A stretch of DNA of 37,443 nucleotides from Rhodocyclaceae bacterium (lineage in GTDB: Bacteria; Pseudomonadota; Gammaproteobacteria; Burkholderiales; Rhodocyclaceae). The notes under the pieces were generated by a model. That model searched no databases. It had not been told where the DNA came from and was given only the letters and a program-made list of their open reading frames with translations. Location: the NCBI GenBank assembly GCA_018883265.1, contig VEQK01000018.1, positions 1-37,443 on the forward strand. Reading direction: 5' to 3'. The position numbers were made by a program, and so were the translations under genes. Below, one piece after another: positions 27,733-34,834 of the stretch (positions within the stretch are counted from its first letter, which is position 1; each line of letters starts with the position of its first letter).

Positions 27733-29036
27733 TGTCCCACTCAAGCCGCATCGGCCTCGTTGACTGCAACAATTTCTACGTTAGCTGTGAACAGGCCTTT
27801 AACCCCCGCCTCAGAAAGCGCCCAGTCGTCGTTCTTTCCAACAACGATGGCTGTGTCGTATCGCGATCCACCGAAGCCAAACAGGCCGGCATTCCGATGG
27901 GGGTTCCCTACTTCCAGATCAGGCAGCAGCTCTACAACATCAACGGCGTAGCCCTCTCCTCAAATTACCCGCTCTACGCCGACATGAGTTCCCGGGCCAT
28001 GCGCCTGATTCATGAGCAGATTCCCCAGCAGGAGATCTACTCGATCGATGAATGCTTTGTCGATCTATCTGAATTCGCCGCCGATCAGGCTCTGGTTGAA
28101 GCCTTCCGGATACGGCAGCGCCTGTTGCAGTGCCTGAGCCTGCCAGTCAGCATCGGCATCGGGGCCACCAAGACCCAGGCTAAACTGGCCAGCGCCATGG
28201 CCAAAAAGCCATCCGGATCTTCCGGTGTGTGCGATCTGAGCAGCCCTCCCGGTAGCGGCCGCCATGCCGATATGCTGTTGCAGTCGATCCGGCAGGTCTG
28301 GGGGATCGGCCGGCGGATCACTGAGCGGCTTGAGGTGAACGGGGTACAAACGATCGGTGATCTACTCGGTCGCCCCGAGCGCTGGGTTCGCCAGCATTTC
28401 GGCATTAATCTTCTGCGTACCGTCCAGGAATTGAAGGGACAGCCAAGACTCCCCTTTCAGACGGCACCGGAGCCCCGGAAGCAGATTATCGCCTCCCGCT
28501 CCTTTGGCGGCGCTGTCTATGAACTCAACGACCTGGTCGAAGCCGTCTCTACTTTTGTAACACGTGCCGGCGAACGTTTGCGAACAGATCACTCATTGGC
28601 CTCGGTCATTGAGGTTTACTACCGCGCCAAAAACCTGGCCGCGCCCGACATCATTCACAGCGATGGCGCCAGCATCATACTGGCGGCCGCCACCGATGAC
28701 ACGCGCGTGCTGACCGGATATGCGATTGAAGTGCTCGAGTCGATCTACCAGCCTGGCCTCAAATACAAAAAAGCCGGCATCGTGCTTTCCGGCATCGTCC
28801 CTGCGAATATCCGGCAACCGGCGCTCTCCGGGGTGTACCCTATGACCGATGGCCCCAGCCAGGCGATGCGGGTCATGGATCGGATTAACCAGCGCTATGG
28901 CCGTGACACTGTCAAGATCGCCAGCATGGGGGCACGCGACAAAGCGCCCTGGCACATGAGTTGTTCGCGCCGCTCGCGTCGCTATACCACGGCACTAACA
29001 GAATTGCCGGTACTGAGCGCCCATGGCATGCGCTGA
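27729..29036 (+). CDS. umuC: Y-family DNA polymerase V catalytic subunit
   Basis: This polymerase copies across damaged bases at the cost of mutations. The catalytic acids are in GLVDCNNFYVSCEQAF (first Asp at residue 11) and YSIDECFVDLSEF (Asp-Glu pair). The steric-gate region, NNDGCVVSRSTEAKQAGIPMG, the helix-hairpin-helix (VWGIGRRITERLEVNGVQTIGDLL) and the little-finger domain are all present. The 435 residues slightly exceed E. coli UmuC (422). It starts in the umuD stop, and its likely control is the palindrome upstream of umuD. Confidence 0.95.
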   Translation: MMSHSSRIGLVDCNNFYVSCEQAFNPRLRKRPVVVLSNNDGCVVSRSTEAKQAGIPMGVPYFQIRQQLYNINGVALSSNYPLYADMSSRAMRLIHEQIPQQEIYSIDECFVDLSEFAADQALVEAFRIRQRLLQCLSLPVSIGIGATKTQAKLASAMAKKPSGSSGVCDLSSPPGSGRHADMLLQSIRQVWGIGRRITERLEVNGVQTIGDLLGRPERWVRQHFGINLLRTVQELKGQPRLPFQTAPEPRKQIIASRSFGGAVYELNDLVEAVSTFVTRAGERLRTDHSLASVIEVYYRAKNLAAPDIIHSDGASIILAAATDDTRVLTGYAIEVLESIYQPGLKYKKAGIVLSGIVPANIRQPALSGVYPMTDGPSQAMRVMDRINQRYGRDTVKIASMGARDKAPWHMSCSRRSRRYTTALTELPVLSAHGMR

Positions 29037-29060
29037 GACAACGCTCTGGCGACAAAAAGC

Positions 29061-29090
29061 TTGCCAATCGGGAGACACTTCCCTTATAAT
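29061..29090 (+). promoter_or_regulatory. sigma-70 promoter of tRNA-Asn
   Basis: TTGCCA (29061-29066) and a perfect TATAAT (29085-29090) are 18 bp apart, followed by GC-rich TCGCTCCGC, typical of stringently controlled tRNA promoters. The start would be near 29097. Confidence 0.8.
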
Positions 29091-29102
29091 TCGCTCCGCA
29101 AT

Positions 29103-29178
29103 TCCTCGATAGCTCAGTCGGTAGAGCGCCGGACTGTTAATCCGTAGGTCCCTGGTTCGAGCCCAGGTCGGGGAGCCA
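29103..29178 (+). tRNA. tRNA-Asn (GTT), target of the integrated element
   Basis: This 76-nt tRNA has its CCA end encoded and anticodon GTT at 29136-29138. The acceptor TCCTCGA (29103-29109) pairs with TCGGGGA (29168-29174), with one T-G wobble at the fourth pair. Its 3' part from 29134 is repeated at the far end of the element with an A at that position, which would pair fully. The 3' end is therefore probably supplied by the element. Confidence 0.97.
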
Positions 29179-29180
29179 AA
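29134..29180 (+). repeat. left attachment site
   Basis: This 47-bp block runs from the anticodon loop of tRNA-Asn through its CCA end plus AA. It recurs as a direct repeat at 37317-37363 with one difference (G at 29171, A at 37354). The flanking bases differ on both sides, marking the limits of the crossover region. Confidence 0.93.
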
Positions 29181-29219
29181 ACCCTTGTGTGGCGCGGGTT
29201 TGGTGGCGGCAAGCTGATA

Positions 29220-29235
29220 ACCAAATGTTTTTGGT
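29220..29235 (+). promoter_or_regulatory. small palindrome ahead of the integrase gene
   Basis: ACCAAA-TGTT-TTTGGT is a perfect 6-bp inverted repeat 24 nt before the integrase start. It partly overlaps CTGATAACC (29214-29222), whose inverted copy GGTTATCAG lies at the other end of the element (37288-37296). It could be an operator or an integrase/excisionase arm site. Confidence 0.35.
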
Positions 29236-29259
29236 ATTTCAACTTGACCGGAGCCGAAA

Positions 29260-30204
29260 ATGCGACACATTGCAGCTGAGATCGTCCCCCTGACCAGGGG
29301 ACAAACCTTCACCCTGAAGGAGCTGGCCGCCTGCTACATGGCCTGCTACCAAGGGAGCGACAGCCAGCAGGGCACCCGCCTTGCCTACTTCGTCCAGCAC
29401 CTGGGCGAAAAGCTGGCTCACACCATCGATGCCGACGACATCCACGACGTGCTGGACGCCCTCCAGCGCCGTGGGCGCGTCCACAATCGCGGCGGCGCCA
29501 CGCGCACGGCCGTGCTGGTGGAAACGCACCGGCCACTGAAACCGGCCAGCATCAACCGCTACCGCACCACCATCCAGGGCGTGCTCACGTGGGCACGCAA
29601 GCGGCGCCTGATGCCCAAGGGCTGGGCCAACCCGGTCAACGAGACCGAGCGCCTGACCGAGGAAAACGTCCGCACCCGCTTCCTCAGCTCCGAGGAATAC
29701 GCCCGGCTGCTGCTCGCGGCCAAGACCTCCTACTGGAAAAAGCTGCACGTGCTGATCAAGCTGGCCGTCACCACCGGCGCACGCCGGGGCACGCTGATGG
29801 GCCTGCACTGGAGCGATGTGGACCTGGACACGCGCCGGGCCTACGTGGCGCACACCAAGAACGGCGAGCCCTTCGTCCTGGTGCTCCAGGAGGATGTGGC
29901 CAAGGAGCTGGAGCGCCTGCGCGGCGCGTCCAAGGACGACGAGCTGGTCTTCGGTGGCCGCAACCCCCTCAAGCCGATGAACTTTGAGAAGGCATACCGC
30001 AACGCCCTGGCCAATGCTGGCATCGAGGGCGCGGTCTTCCACACCCTGCGGCACACGCACGCGAGCTGGCTGGCCATGCAAGGCATGCCGCTGCTGGCGA
30101 TCGCCGACAGCATGGGCCACAAGTCGCTGGCCATGACCAAGCGCTACGCCCACCTCACGGTGAACAGCCGTGCCGAAATGCTCTCCAAAGTTTTTGCAGC
30201 CTGA
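29260..30204 (+). CDS. int: tyrosine-type site-specific integrase
   Basis: This 314-residue recombinase would insert the element into, and remove it from, tRNA-Asn. The full catalytic set is visible: Arg175 in TTGARRGTLMGLHWSDV, Lys200 in HTKNGE, His261 and Arg264 in HTLRHTHAS, His287 in SMGHKS and the nucleophile Tyr296 in TKRYAHL. A core-binding helical domain occupies about residues 18-115. The ATG at 29260 follows GGAG by 6 nt. The protein looks intact and probably active. No excisionase gene was recognised nearby. Confidence 0.95.
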   Translation: MRHIAAEIVPLTRGQTFTLKELAACYMACYQGSDSQQGTRLAYFVQHLGEKLAHTIDADDIHDVLDALQRRGRVHNRGGATRTAVLVETHRPLKPASINRYRTTIQGVLTWARKRRLMPKGWANPVNETERLTEENVRTRFLSSEEYARLLLAAKTSYWKKLHVLIKLAVTTGARRGTLMGLHWSDVDLDTRRAYVAHTKNGEPFVLVLQEDVAKELERLRGASKDDELVFGGRNPLKPMNFEKAYRNALANAGIEGAVFHTLRHTHASWLAMQGMPLLAIADSMGHKSLAMTKRYAHLTVNSRAEMLSKVFAA

Positions 30205-30218
30205 AAGGAACCCAAGCC

Positions 30219-30446
30219 ATGAACACCATCGAAAACGCCCTCGCCGCCGATGCCACCTTCCACCCCGTGATCGGCTACACCGACGGCACCGCGCTTCGCT
30301 TCGCCGGTGGCCTCACGCACGACCAGGCGCTCAAGTCGGCCCACATCATGGCCACGCAGTGCGACCACGACCAGGCGATCGAGTACATCGGCGCAGGCGT
30401 GGACCGCATCCTGGCTACTTGCCAATCTGGCCACGCTTCGGCCTAA
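30219..30446 (+). CDS. hypothetical protein, 75 residues
   Basis: This small acidic ORF lies 14 nt after the integrase gene, with AAAGGAA ahead of its ATG. No known domain is recognised. The sequence is rich in Ala, His and Asp (THDQALKSAHIMATQCDHDQAIEYIG), with no membrane segment and no helix-turn-helix that I can see. Its place beside the integrase would suit a recombination-directionality or regulatory protein, but nothing in the sequence shows that. Confidence 0.65.
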   Translation: MNTIENALAADATFHPVIGYTDGTALRFAGGLTHDQALKSAHIMATQCDHDQAIEYIGAGVDRILATCQSGHASA

Positions 30447-30541
30447 TCGAGACCGCCGCGCCTAGGCTGATCCCCGAATACCCGATTCCCCCTCCGGGCT
30501 GGCGCGGCACCTTTCAAGGGGTGCGCTGGGGAGCGCAATGA
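30420..30541 (+). CDS. possible 39-40 residue coupled ORF
   Basis: A frame opening with TTG at 30420, inside the end of the 75-residue ORF, runs to a TGA that overlaps the next gene's ATG (ATGA at 30538-30541). The product would be proline- and tryptophan-rich (ending PPGWRGTFQGVRWGAQ). The coupled end is the only support, and it may simply be an upstream leader. Confidence 0.22.
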
Positions 30542-31116
30542 ACACAGAAAAATTCATCAACGACTGGCGACCGCAGTACCAGGTACGCGCCGAGACAGCC
30601 GACATGGTGCGCCGCGAGCTGCAGGGCATCGCCTTCGAACGCGACATCGAAAAATTCATCCAGGCGCTGGGCCCGGTGCTGCCCAATGCTCGCGACCTGG
30701 CCAGGCTGACCGACACCGAGGCGCTCAAGGCCGAGCTGGACGAAATGGAGGGCCTGTACCTCCTGAGCAGCCGCCTGCTGGCACACCTGAACCACTCCAG
30801 GACCTCCGCGCGCTCGCTGGCGCTGGATGCGCTGGGCGAGGACGGCATCGAGGCCCTGCGAACAATCGCCAACGAGTCGCGCGAGTGGATCGCCGACTTC
30901 GCGCATCTTCGCGCCAAGCAAAACGGCCCCAAGAACGACGACACCGCGCTATTCGTGGCCCTTGTGGCGCATCACTGGCAGGCCCAGATGCCCGACATGG
31001 CGATCGCCCCCAGCGGCGCCTTCAAGCGCATCTGCGAGGAAATCGTGCGCCTGGAAGGCTTGCCCTTCAAGATCACCCGCCCGGCCATCGAGCGCGGCCT
31101 GCAGCAGTCCCTTTGA
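30538..31116 (+). CDS. hypothetical protein, 192 residues
   Basis: I recognise no family. The protein looks all-helical and charged, with long amphipathic stretches (ALKAELDEMEGLYLLSSRLL and ARSLALDALGEDGIEALRTI). The C-terminal third (PSGAFKRICEEIVRLEGL followed by FKITRPAIERGLQQ) might form a compact helical domain. The ATG follows GGGGAGCGC. It lies between the integrase and replication genes of the element and is followed by a 153-nt gap that holds strong inverted repeats. Confidence 0.75.
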   Translation: MNTEKFINDWRPQYQVRAETADMVRRELQGIAFERDIEKFIQALGPVLPNARDLARLTDTEALKAELDEMEGLYLLSSRLLAHLNHSRTSARSLALDALGEDGIEALRTIANESREWIADFAHLRAKQNGPKNDDTALFVALVAHHWQAQMPDMAIAPSGAFKRICEEIVRLEGLPFKITRPAIERGLQQSL

Positions 31117-31120
31117 TCGC

Positions 31121-31161
31121 ATTGCAGAGACCAGCCGCTACTTGCTGGCGGACTCTGCAAT
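31121..31161 (+). repeat. two-level inverted repeat in a noncoding gap
   Basis: ATTGCAGAG (31121-31129) and CTCTGCAAT (31153-31161) are perfect inverted copies. Inside them, CCAGC (31131-31135) and GCTGG (31144-31148) pair again around an 8-nt loop. There is no T-run after it, so it is not an ordinary terminator. A further 7-bp stem, TCCCGCC-AGAT-GGTGGGA (one G-T pair), follows at 31203-31220. Confidence 0.75.
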
Positions 31162-31269
31162 CTGCGACTTCGATACCCCTCATTTCTCCAGACTCCCCCT
31201 TGTCCCGCCAGATGGTGGGATGTGCCGCCGCTGGTCCCGGCCACACAAGGAACTTTTGGAGAAATGCGA

Positions 31270-31542
31270 ATGGAAACACCAACCTCACTCTCGGCGCTTC
31301 AGAGCTGGCGAGACTTTCACGCCACCGATGACGGCAAGCGCCTATTCCCTGGCCTTGAATCCCTGCGCTGGTTCCTGCGCGAGCACCGCGACAGCCTGAT
31401 CCAGGCGCGCGTGATGCTGAAGGTGCGCGGCCAGTGGCATGTGATCCGCCCGGACTTCGATCGGGCCGTGATCCGTATCCTGCAGGAACAAGCCCTCACC
31501 ACCCTGCCCCACGGCGTGGACGAACTCGCGCAGGCCGCGTGA
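31270..31542 (+). CDS. hypothetical protein, 90 residues
   Basis: The start at 31270 has GGAG 8 nt upstream; the in-frame ATG at 31264 is too close to that site. I recognise the pattern FPGLESLRWFLREHRDSLIQARVM followed by RGQWHVIRPDFDRAVIRIL as a compact helix-rich fold, perhaps nucleic-acid binding, because it is common in small phage proteins near replication genes. I cannot name the family. Acidic and basic residues are balanced and there is no membrane segment. Confidence 0.72.
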   Translation: METPTSLSALQSWRDFHATDDGKRLFPGLESLRWFLREHRDSLIQARVMLKVRGQWHVIRPDFDRAVIRILQEQALTTLPHGVDELAQAA

Positions 31543-31552
31543 TGGGGGCAGC

Positions 31553-31738
31553 ATGGAACAGAAGGAATTTCAAAGCCTGAGGGCCCAGCTGGCGCTGGCC
31601 GGATGTTCGCTGTGGCGCACCGCCCCGAGTGACGGCCATGTGTCGTACTTCGTGGCAACGGCCGACGGCACGATCCTGCACATGTGGGACGCCTGCGATG
31701 TGGAGCGTTTCCTGGCGCAGCTGAAGGGCCAGCTATGA
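31553..31738 (+). CDS. hypothetical protein, 61 residues
   Basis: This short ORF has ATG after GGGGGC. The protein pattern (LRAQLALAGCSLWRTAPSD, then YFVATADGTILHMWDACDVE) suggests a small alpha/beta fold, family unknown. Its TGA overlaps the next ATG (ATGA, 31735-31738), so it is probably translated together with the following three genes. Confidence 0.68.
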   Translation: MEQKEFQSLRAQLALAGCSLWRTAPSDGHVSYFVATADGTILHMWDACDVERFLAQLKGQL

Positions 31739-31998
31739 CCCAGAAAAAGAAAGCCGCCGGAGCGCTGCGAACGCTCACGACGGCAACCGATGAACACGCA
31801 CCGAGTGTAGCGACCACCGAACCCGCAAGCAATGCCACCGGCCGCGAGGCCAACGTGATCGCCAAGCTGGCCACGAAAGGCATCGCCGTGCATCGGCTGG
31901 CCGGTGGCGGCTTCCTGGCCTGCCAGTGGGGATTCGCGCGGCATTGTGTCGATCTCGCCAGCCTGGTGGCATTCGCTCGCCAGGTGGGGGTTCTATGA
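31735..31998 (+). CDS. hypothetical protein, 87 residues
   Basis: The start at 31735 overlaps the previous stop. The N-terminus is lysine-, alanine- and threonine-rich and probably disordered (MTQKKKAAGALRTLTTAT). A folded C-terminal part (VIAKLATKGIAVHRLAGGGF, then LACQWGFARHCVDLASLVAF) ends in VGVL*. Its end overlaps the primase-type gene (ATGA). It may be a partner of the replication proteins, by position only. Confidence 0.68.
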   Translation: MTQKKKAAGALRTLTTATDEHAPSVATTEPASNATGREANVIAKLATKGIAVHRLAGGGFLACQWGFARHCVDLASLVAFARQVGVL

Positions 31999-32423
31999 CG
32001 GCCCCGATCGATCTGGTACTGCCGCGCCTGGAGAAGGTGCGCCGACGACAGCCAGGGCAATGGAGCGCCAAGTGCCCGGCACATGGCGATCGCACCGCGA
32101 GCCTTTCCGTGCGCGAGGCGCCCAACGGCAGCGTGCTGATGAACTGCTTTGCAGGCTGCTGCATCGAGGAAATCACCGCCGCGCTGGACCTGCAGCTGGC
32201 CGACCTTTTCCCGCCACGTGAGCGCAGCGGCCGCGAGCCGCAACGCATCGCCAAGGTGCTGACCGCTGGCCAGGCGCTGGAGATACTGGACTTCGAAATC
32301 CTGTTCGCCGCCACGGCATCGGCCAACATGGCCCGAGGCATGACGCTGACCGAGGCCGACCACCAGCGCCTGATCACGTGCGCTGGCCGCATCGGCGCGA
32401 TCGCGCGGGAGGTGAAGTCATGA
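31995..32423 (+). CDS. primase-type zinc-finger (CHC2-like) protein
   Basis: The 142-residue protein carries the zinc-binding part of phage primases: Cys27 and His30 in AKCPAHGDRTASLSV, and Cys51 with Cys55/Cys56 in LMNCFAGCCIEEI. The rest is helical, with no TOPRIM catalytic domain, so it could not make primers alone. The following gene supplies an ATPase, and the host DnaG or an unrecognised partner would have to provide the polymerase. Both ends overlap neighbours by 4 nt, which fits a replication operon. The start at 31995 is chosen for that coupling. Confidence 0.82.
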   Translation: MTAPIDLVLPRLEKVRRRQPGQWSAKCPAHGDRTASLSVREAPNGSVLMNCFAGCCIEEITAALDLQLADLFPPRERSGREPQRIAKVLTAGQALEILDFEILFAATASANMARGMTLTEADHQRLITCAGRIGAIAREVKS

Positions 32424-33664
32424 CCCGCCGCGACCCTGTGGAACTGCTGGACGAGGCGATCCGCCACGACCCCAGCGTGCTCATGCAAGTGATGCGCCAG
32501 GAGCCCGAGGAACCGGCCCCGCCGCTGCTCACGCGCCTGACGGTGGCCGATGTGCAGACCAACCCGCCAGCGCCGCCCAGCTATGCCTGGGAGGGCCTGG
32601 TGCCCACTGGCCACGTGACCCTGCTGTCTGCCCACGGTGGCGTGGGGAAATCGACCATCGCGCTCATGCTGTGCGTGGCCGCAGCGCTGAACCGTCCGCT
32701 TTTCGGCATCCCGACCAACGCAGGCAACGCCCTGTTTGTGAGCCTGGAAGACAGCGGCAGCGTGGTGCGCCACCGGCTGGCCTGGATCACCAAGGCGTGG
32801 AGCCTGAACCCTGCCGAGCTGGACCGACGCCTGGCCATCGTGGACGGCACCGATCACCCCGAGATGTTCACCAGCACCGGCCGGGCCGATGCGGGATTCA
32901 CGACGGGAACCTATGACGAGATGGCCGAGCTGGTGGAGACCGAGGGCTTCGGCCTGATCGTGATCGACAACGCCAGCGACGCATTCGATGGTGACGAAAT
33001 CCAGCGCCGCCAGGTGCGTGCATTCATGCGATCGCTGTCCAGGCTGGCACGGCACACCGGCTGCGCGATCTTGCTCCTGGCCCACGTGGACAAGGGCACC
33101 AGCCGCGCCAACCAGGTGGAGAACGACGAGGGATATTCAGGCTCCACGGCCTGGCACAACTCCAGCCGCAGCCGCCTGTACCTGCGCCGCAAGTCGGGCG
33201 ACCTGCTGGCGCTGATCCACCAGAAGAACAACCTGGGCCGCAGGTGCGAGCCGCTGGAGCTGATCTGGCCGGAGGGCGGGCTGCCTACTGCGGCCAGGCC
33301 GGACGACCCCTTCCAGGCCCGCGTGCGTGCGAGGGAGGCAGACGATCGAGCTGCTGCCCTGCTGCGCCTGATCGCGGAATTTGAGGACCGGGGTTTCTTC
33401 TGCAGTCCCGAACCTACTGCGAAGAACAACGTGCACGCCGTGCTCAGGGGCGATCCCGCCTTCGATGCCATGCGCCTGACCAGGGACGACACCAAGGCAG
33501 CGGTTATGCAGTGCAGCCGAGCGCAGTGGCTGGATGTGGAGAACTACCGCACCGAGCACCGCAAGGAAGCCAGGCGCTGGACGGTCACCAAGCTGGGCCG
33601 AGACTTCGCCGGAATTCCTGCGCCGTCCGCGCCGTCCGCGCCATCCCAGGGGACAGCGCAGTGA
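32420..33664 (+). CDS. RepA/AAA_25-type replicative helicase-like ATPase
   Basis: This 414-residue P-loop ATPase is of the RecA-fold, RepA-like group found next to phage primases. Walker A is SAHGGVGKST (residues 70-79) and Walker B is GLIVIDNASDAFD (Asp183). A sensor strand AILLLAHVDKG and the NDEGYSGSTAWHNSSRSRLYL block match the RSF1010-RepA pattern. The C-terminus ends in a repetitive PAPSAPSAPSQG tail encoded by 9-bp repeats that recur after the gene. The start at 32420 overlaps the preceding stop. It probably unwinds the element's DNA for replication. Confidence 0.9.
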   Translation: MTRRDPVELLDEAIRHDPSVLMQVMRQEPEEPAPPLLTRLTVADVQTNPPAPPSYAWEGLVPTGHVTLLSAHGGVGKSTIALMLCVAAALNRPLFGIPTNAGNALFVSLEDSGSVVRHRLAWITKAWSLNPAELDRRLAIVDGTDHPEMFTSTGRADAGFTTGTYDEMAELVETEGFGLIVIDNASDAFDGDEIQRRQVRAFMRSLSRLARHTGCAILLLAHVDKGTSRANQVENDEGYSGSTAWHNSSRSRLYLRRKSGDLLALIHQKNNLGRRCEPLELIWPEGGLPTAARPDDPFQARVRAREADDRAAALLRLIAEFEDRGFFCSPEPTAKNNVHAVLRGDPAFDAMRLTRDDTKAAVMQCSRAQWLDVENYRTEHRKEARRWTVTKLGRDFAGIPAPSAPSAPSQGTAQ

Positions 33665-33778
33665 GCGCAACAGCGGCAAAAGGAGGGCGCGCCGTCCGCG
33701 CCATCCTCCTAGGGGGGTATAGGGGGGAAAGCGCACCCATGAAGGCGCACTCCAAAGGGGGGAAAAGGTGCGCCGTCC
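33620..33778 (+). repeat. iteron-like 9-bp repeats with G-runs, candidate replication origin
   Basis: GCGCC(G/A)TCC occurs six times: at 33620, 33629, 33638, 33689, 33698 and 33770. The first three lie in the helicase tail and the rest beyond its stop. AGGAGG (33681-33686) and CCTCCT (33705-33710) form an inverted repeat around two of them. Runs of six G lie at 33712, 33722 and 33757. Repeats of this kind beside a replication helicase gene suggest an origin, as in phage P4. Confidence 0.5.
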
Positions 33779-33792
33779 TATGGATTCACTGA
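33661..33792 (+). CDS. possible 43-residue ORF
   Basis: A GTG at 33661 overlaps the helicase stop (GTGA) and opens a frame of 43 codons, rich in Gly, Arg and Lys (starting MSATAAKGGRAVRAILLGG). It covers the repeat region and runs into the next gene. The overlap is typical of real genes here, but the sequence may be noncoding origin DNA. Confidence 0.3.
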   Translation: MSATAAKGGRAVRAILLGGYRGESAPMKAHSKGGKRCAVLWIH

Positions 33793-34074
33793 CCGCTGAC
33801 CTGCTCAGGATGGCCATGCGTGCATGCGATGCCTGGGGCGATGACGAGCCCGCGCGGGAAGCGATGCGAGCGCAGTGCCTGGAGCTGCCCTTCCATCTTC
33901 GCGGCGATCTGCTCGCGTACTTCGCCGCGGCTTACCCGACGCAAGGGGGAGGGGGCGATCGATCTCTGGAGCGCGCGGAAGCTGTACCGCGCCCTTGCCC
34001 AATTTTTCACGCGGCCAGAAATCACCAAGGGGGGTGCAAGGCATCCGACCCGACCTGAAAGGAAAAACCAATGA
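33780..34074 (+). CDS. hypothetical protein, probably frame-shifted at a G-run
   Basis: From the ATG at 33780 the frame reads MDSLTADLLRMAMRACDAWG onward to AYPTQGGGGD and then enters an unlikely sequence that stops at 34058. If one G is removed from the run CAAGGGGGAGGGGG (33943-33955), it continues as GEGAIDLWSARKLYRALAQF and ends at 34074. That TGA overlaps the next gene's ATG (ATGA at 34071). The joined product would be 97 residues. This points to a single-base insertion in a homopolymer, a read error, or a programmed +1 slip. The function is unknown. A GTG at 33768 is another possible start. Confidence 0.62.
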
Positions 34075-34370
34075 ACACACAAACGATCGACCAGCATGCC
34101 CACGAGGACAAGCTGCTGCCCCTTTTTGCCCAGCTCGCCGCCGCCGTCATGGAGCGCGGCCTGGATCACGCCCGCAAGGATGACCCGCACGCCTTCGCCA
34201 CGGCCCAGCGCTGGCTGCTGGCGCATCGTGGGTGCTTCCAGCTGGTCGTGAACTGCGACCCCGGCGCCAGGAAGCTCACGACCACCGGCCGCGTGACCGA
34301 TGCCAGCGGCGAGCCAGTCGTGGAGGTTTTCACGATATCGGGCCAGTGGGTCGATGGGAGGACGCACTGA
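34071..34370 (+). CDS. hypothetical protein, 99 residues
   Basis: The ATG at 34071 follows AAAGGA. The N-terminal half is helical (EDKLLPLFAQLAAAVMERGL); the C-terminal half looks like a beta-rich strand set (FQLVVNCDPGARKLTTTGRV, then TDASGEPVVEVFTISGQWVD). No family is recognised. Its stop shares one base with the next ATG (TGATG), so the two are probably co-translated. It lies between the replication and capsid modules. Confidence 0.7.
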   Translation: MNTQTIDQHAHEDKLLPLFAQLAAAVMERGLDHARKDDPHAFATAQRWLLAHRGCFQLVVNCDPGARKLTTTGRVTDASGEPVVEVFTISGQWVDGRTH

Positions 34371-34651
34371 TGGGCGTGCCGACGATCGAAAAAGTCAGCG
34401 ACGGCATGGTGGCCGTGACCTTCCCTATTCAGGGCGAGATGCGTGATGACGGCTTCACTGATATCACTGTGACGATGATCCCGGACGAGCTGACCTGGAA
34501 GGCGATCACACGCAACCTGCGCTCGGTTGGCTGGTCACGTCAGCAGTCCAAGCAGCTGGCCTACGACTTCTTCAAGGTGCCAGAGGTCATTGCCATTCGC
34601 GCAAATTCTGTTACGCTCGGACCTAAGCGCCGAGCCGGTGCGGCAGAGTGA
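34370..34651 (+). CDS. hypothetical protein, 93 residues
   Basis: This gene starts at the TGATG junction with the previous one. The sequence has beta-like segments (GMVAVTFPIQGEMRDDGFTD followed by ITVTMIPDE) and helices (LTWKAITRNLRSVGWSRQQS and KQLAYDFFKVPEV). I do not recognise a family. It is the last gene before the 183-nt structured gap in front of the capsid gene. Confidence 0.7.
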   Translation: MGVPTIEKVSDGMVAVTFPIQGEMRDDGFTDITVTMIPDELTWKAITRNLRSVGWSRQQSKQLAYDFFKVPEVIAIRANSVTLGPKRRAGAAE

Positions 34652-34834
34652 TTCTGCCGAGCACATCGAGTAGGTGCCAGCCGCTGACCCCTGCGTGTGA
34701 ATACCCGCAGAACCGGGCAGCGACGGCCCACCCGCCAGGGTGGAAGGCGATAAACGAATCCCGTGCGACAGGCCGAGAGAAGTTGAACGCAGGCGCGTCA
34801 TTGACGCATCTACTTCACTTTGAAAGGTCTTCAC
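34652..34834 (+). ncRNA. structured leader or small RNA candidate ahead of the capsid gene
   Basis: This is a noncoding gap. CTGCG/CGCAG (34691-34710) and CCACCC-GCCA-GGGTGG (34728-34743) form short stems. GCGTCA-T-TGACGC (34795-34807) is a perfect odd palindrome 28 nt before the capsid ATG. The segment GATAAACGAATCCCGTGCGA has the look of conserved RNA, but I cannot assign it to a known family. Confidence 0.35.

Noticed and set aside
29178-29203. Hairpin after tRNA-Asn as its terminator
   Set aside because: The AAAACCC/GGGTTT pairing has a bulge and no T-run; the true-looking terminator is at 37367-37396.
33620-33706. The 9-bp repeats as a CRISPR array
   Set aside because: The units are too short, mostly tandem without spacers, and no cas gene is present.
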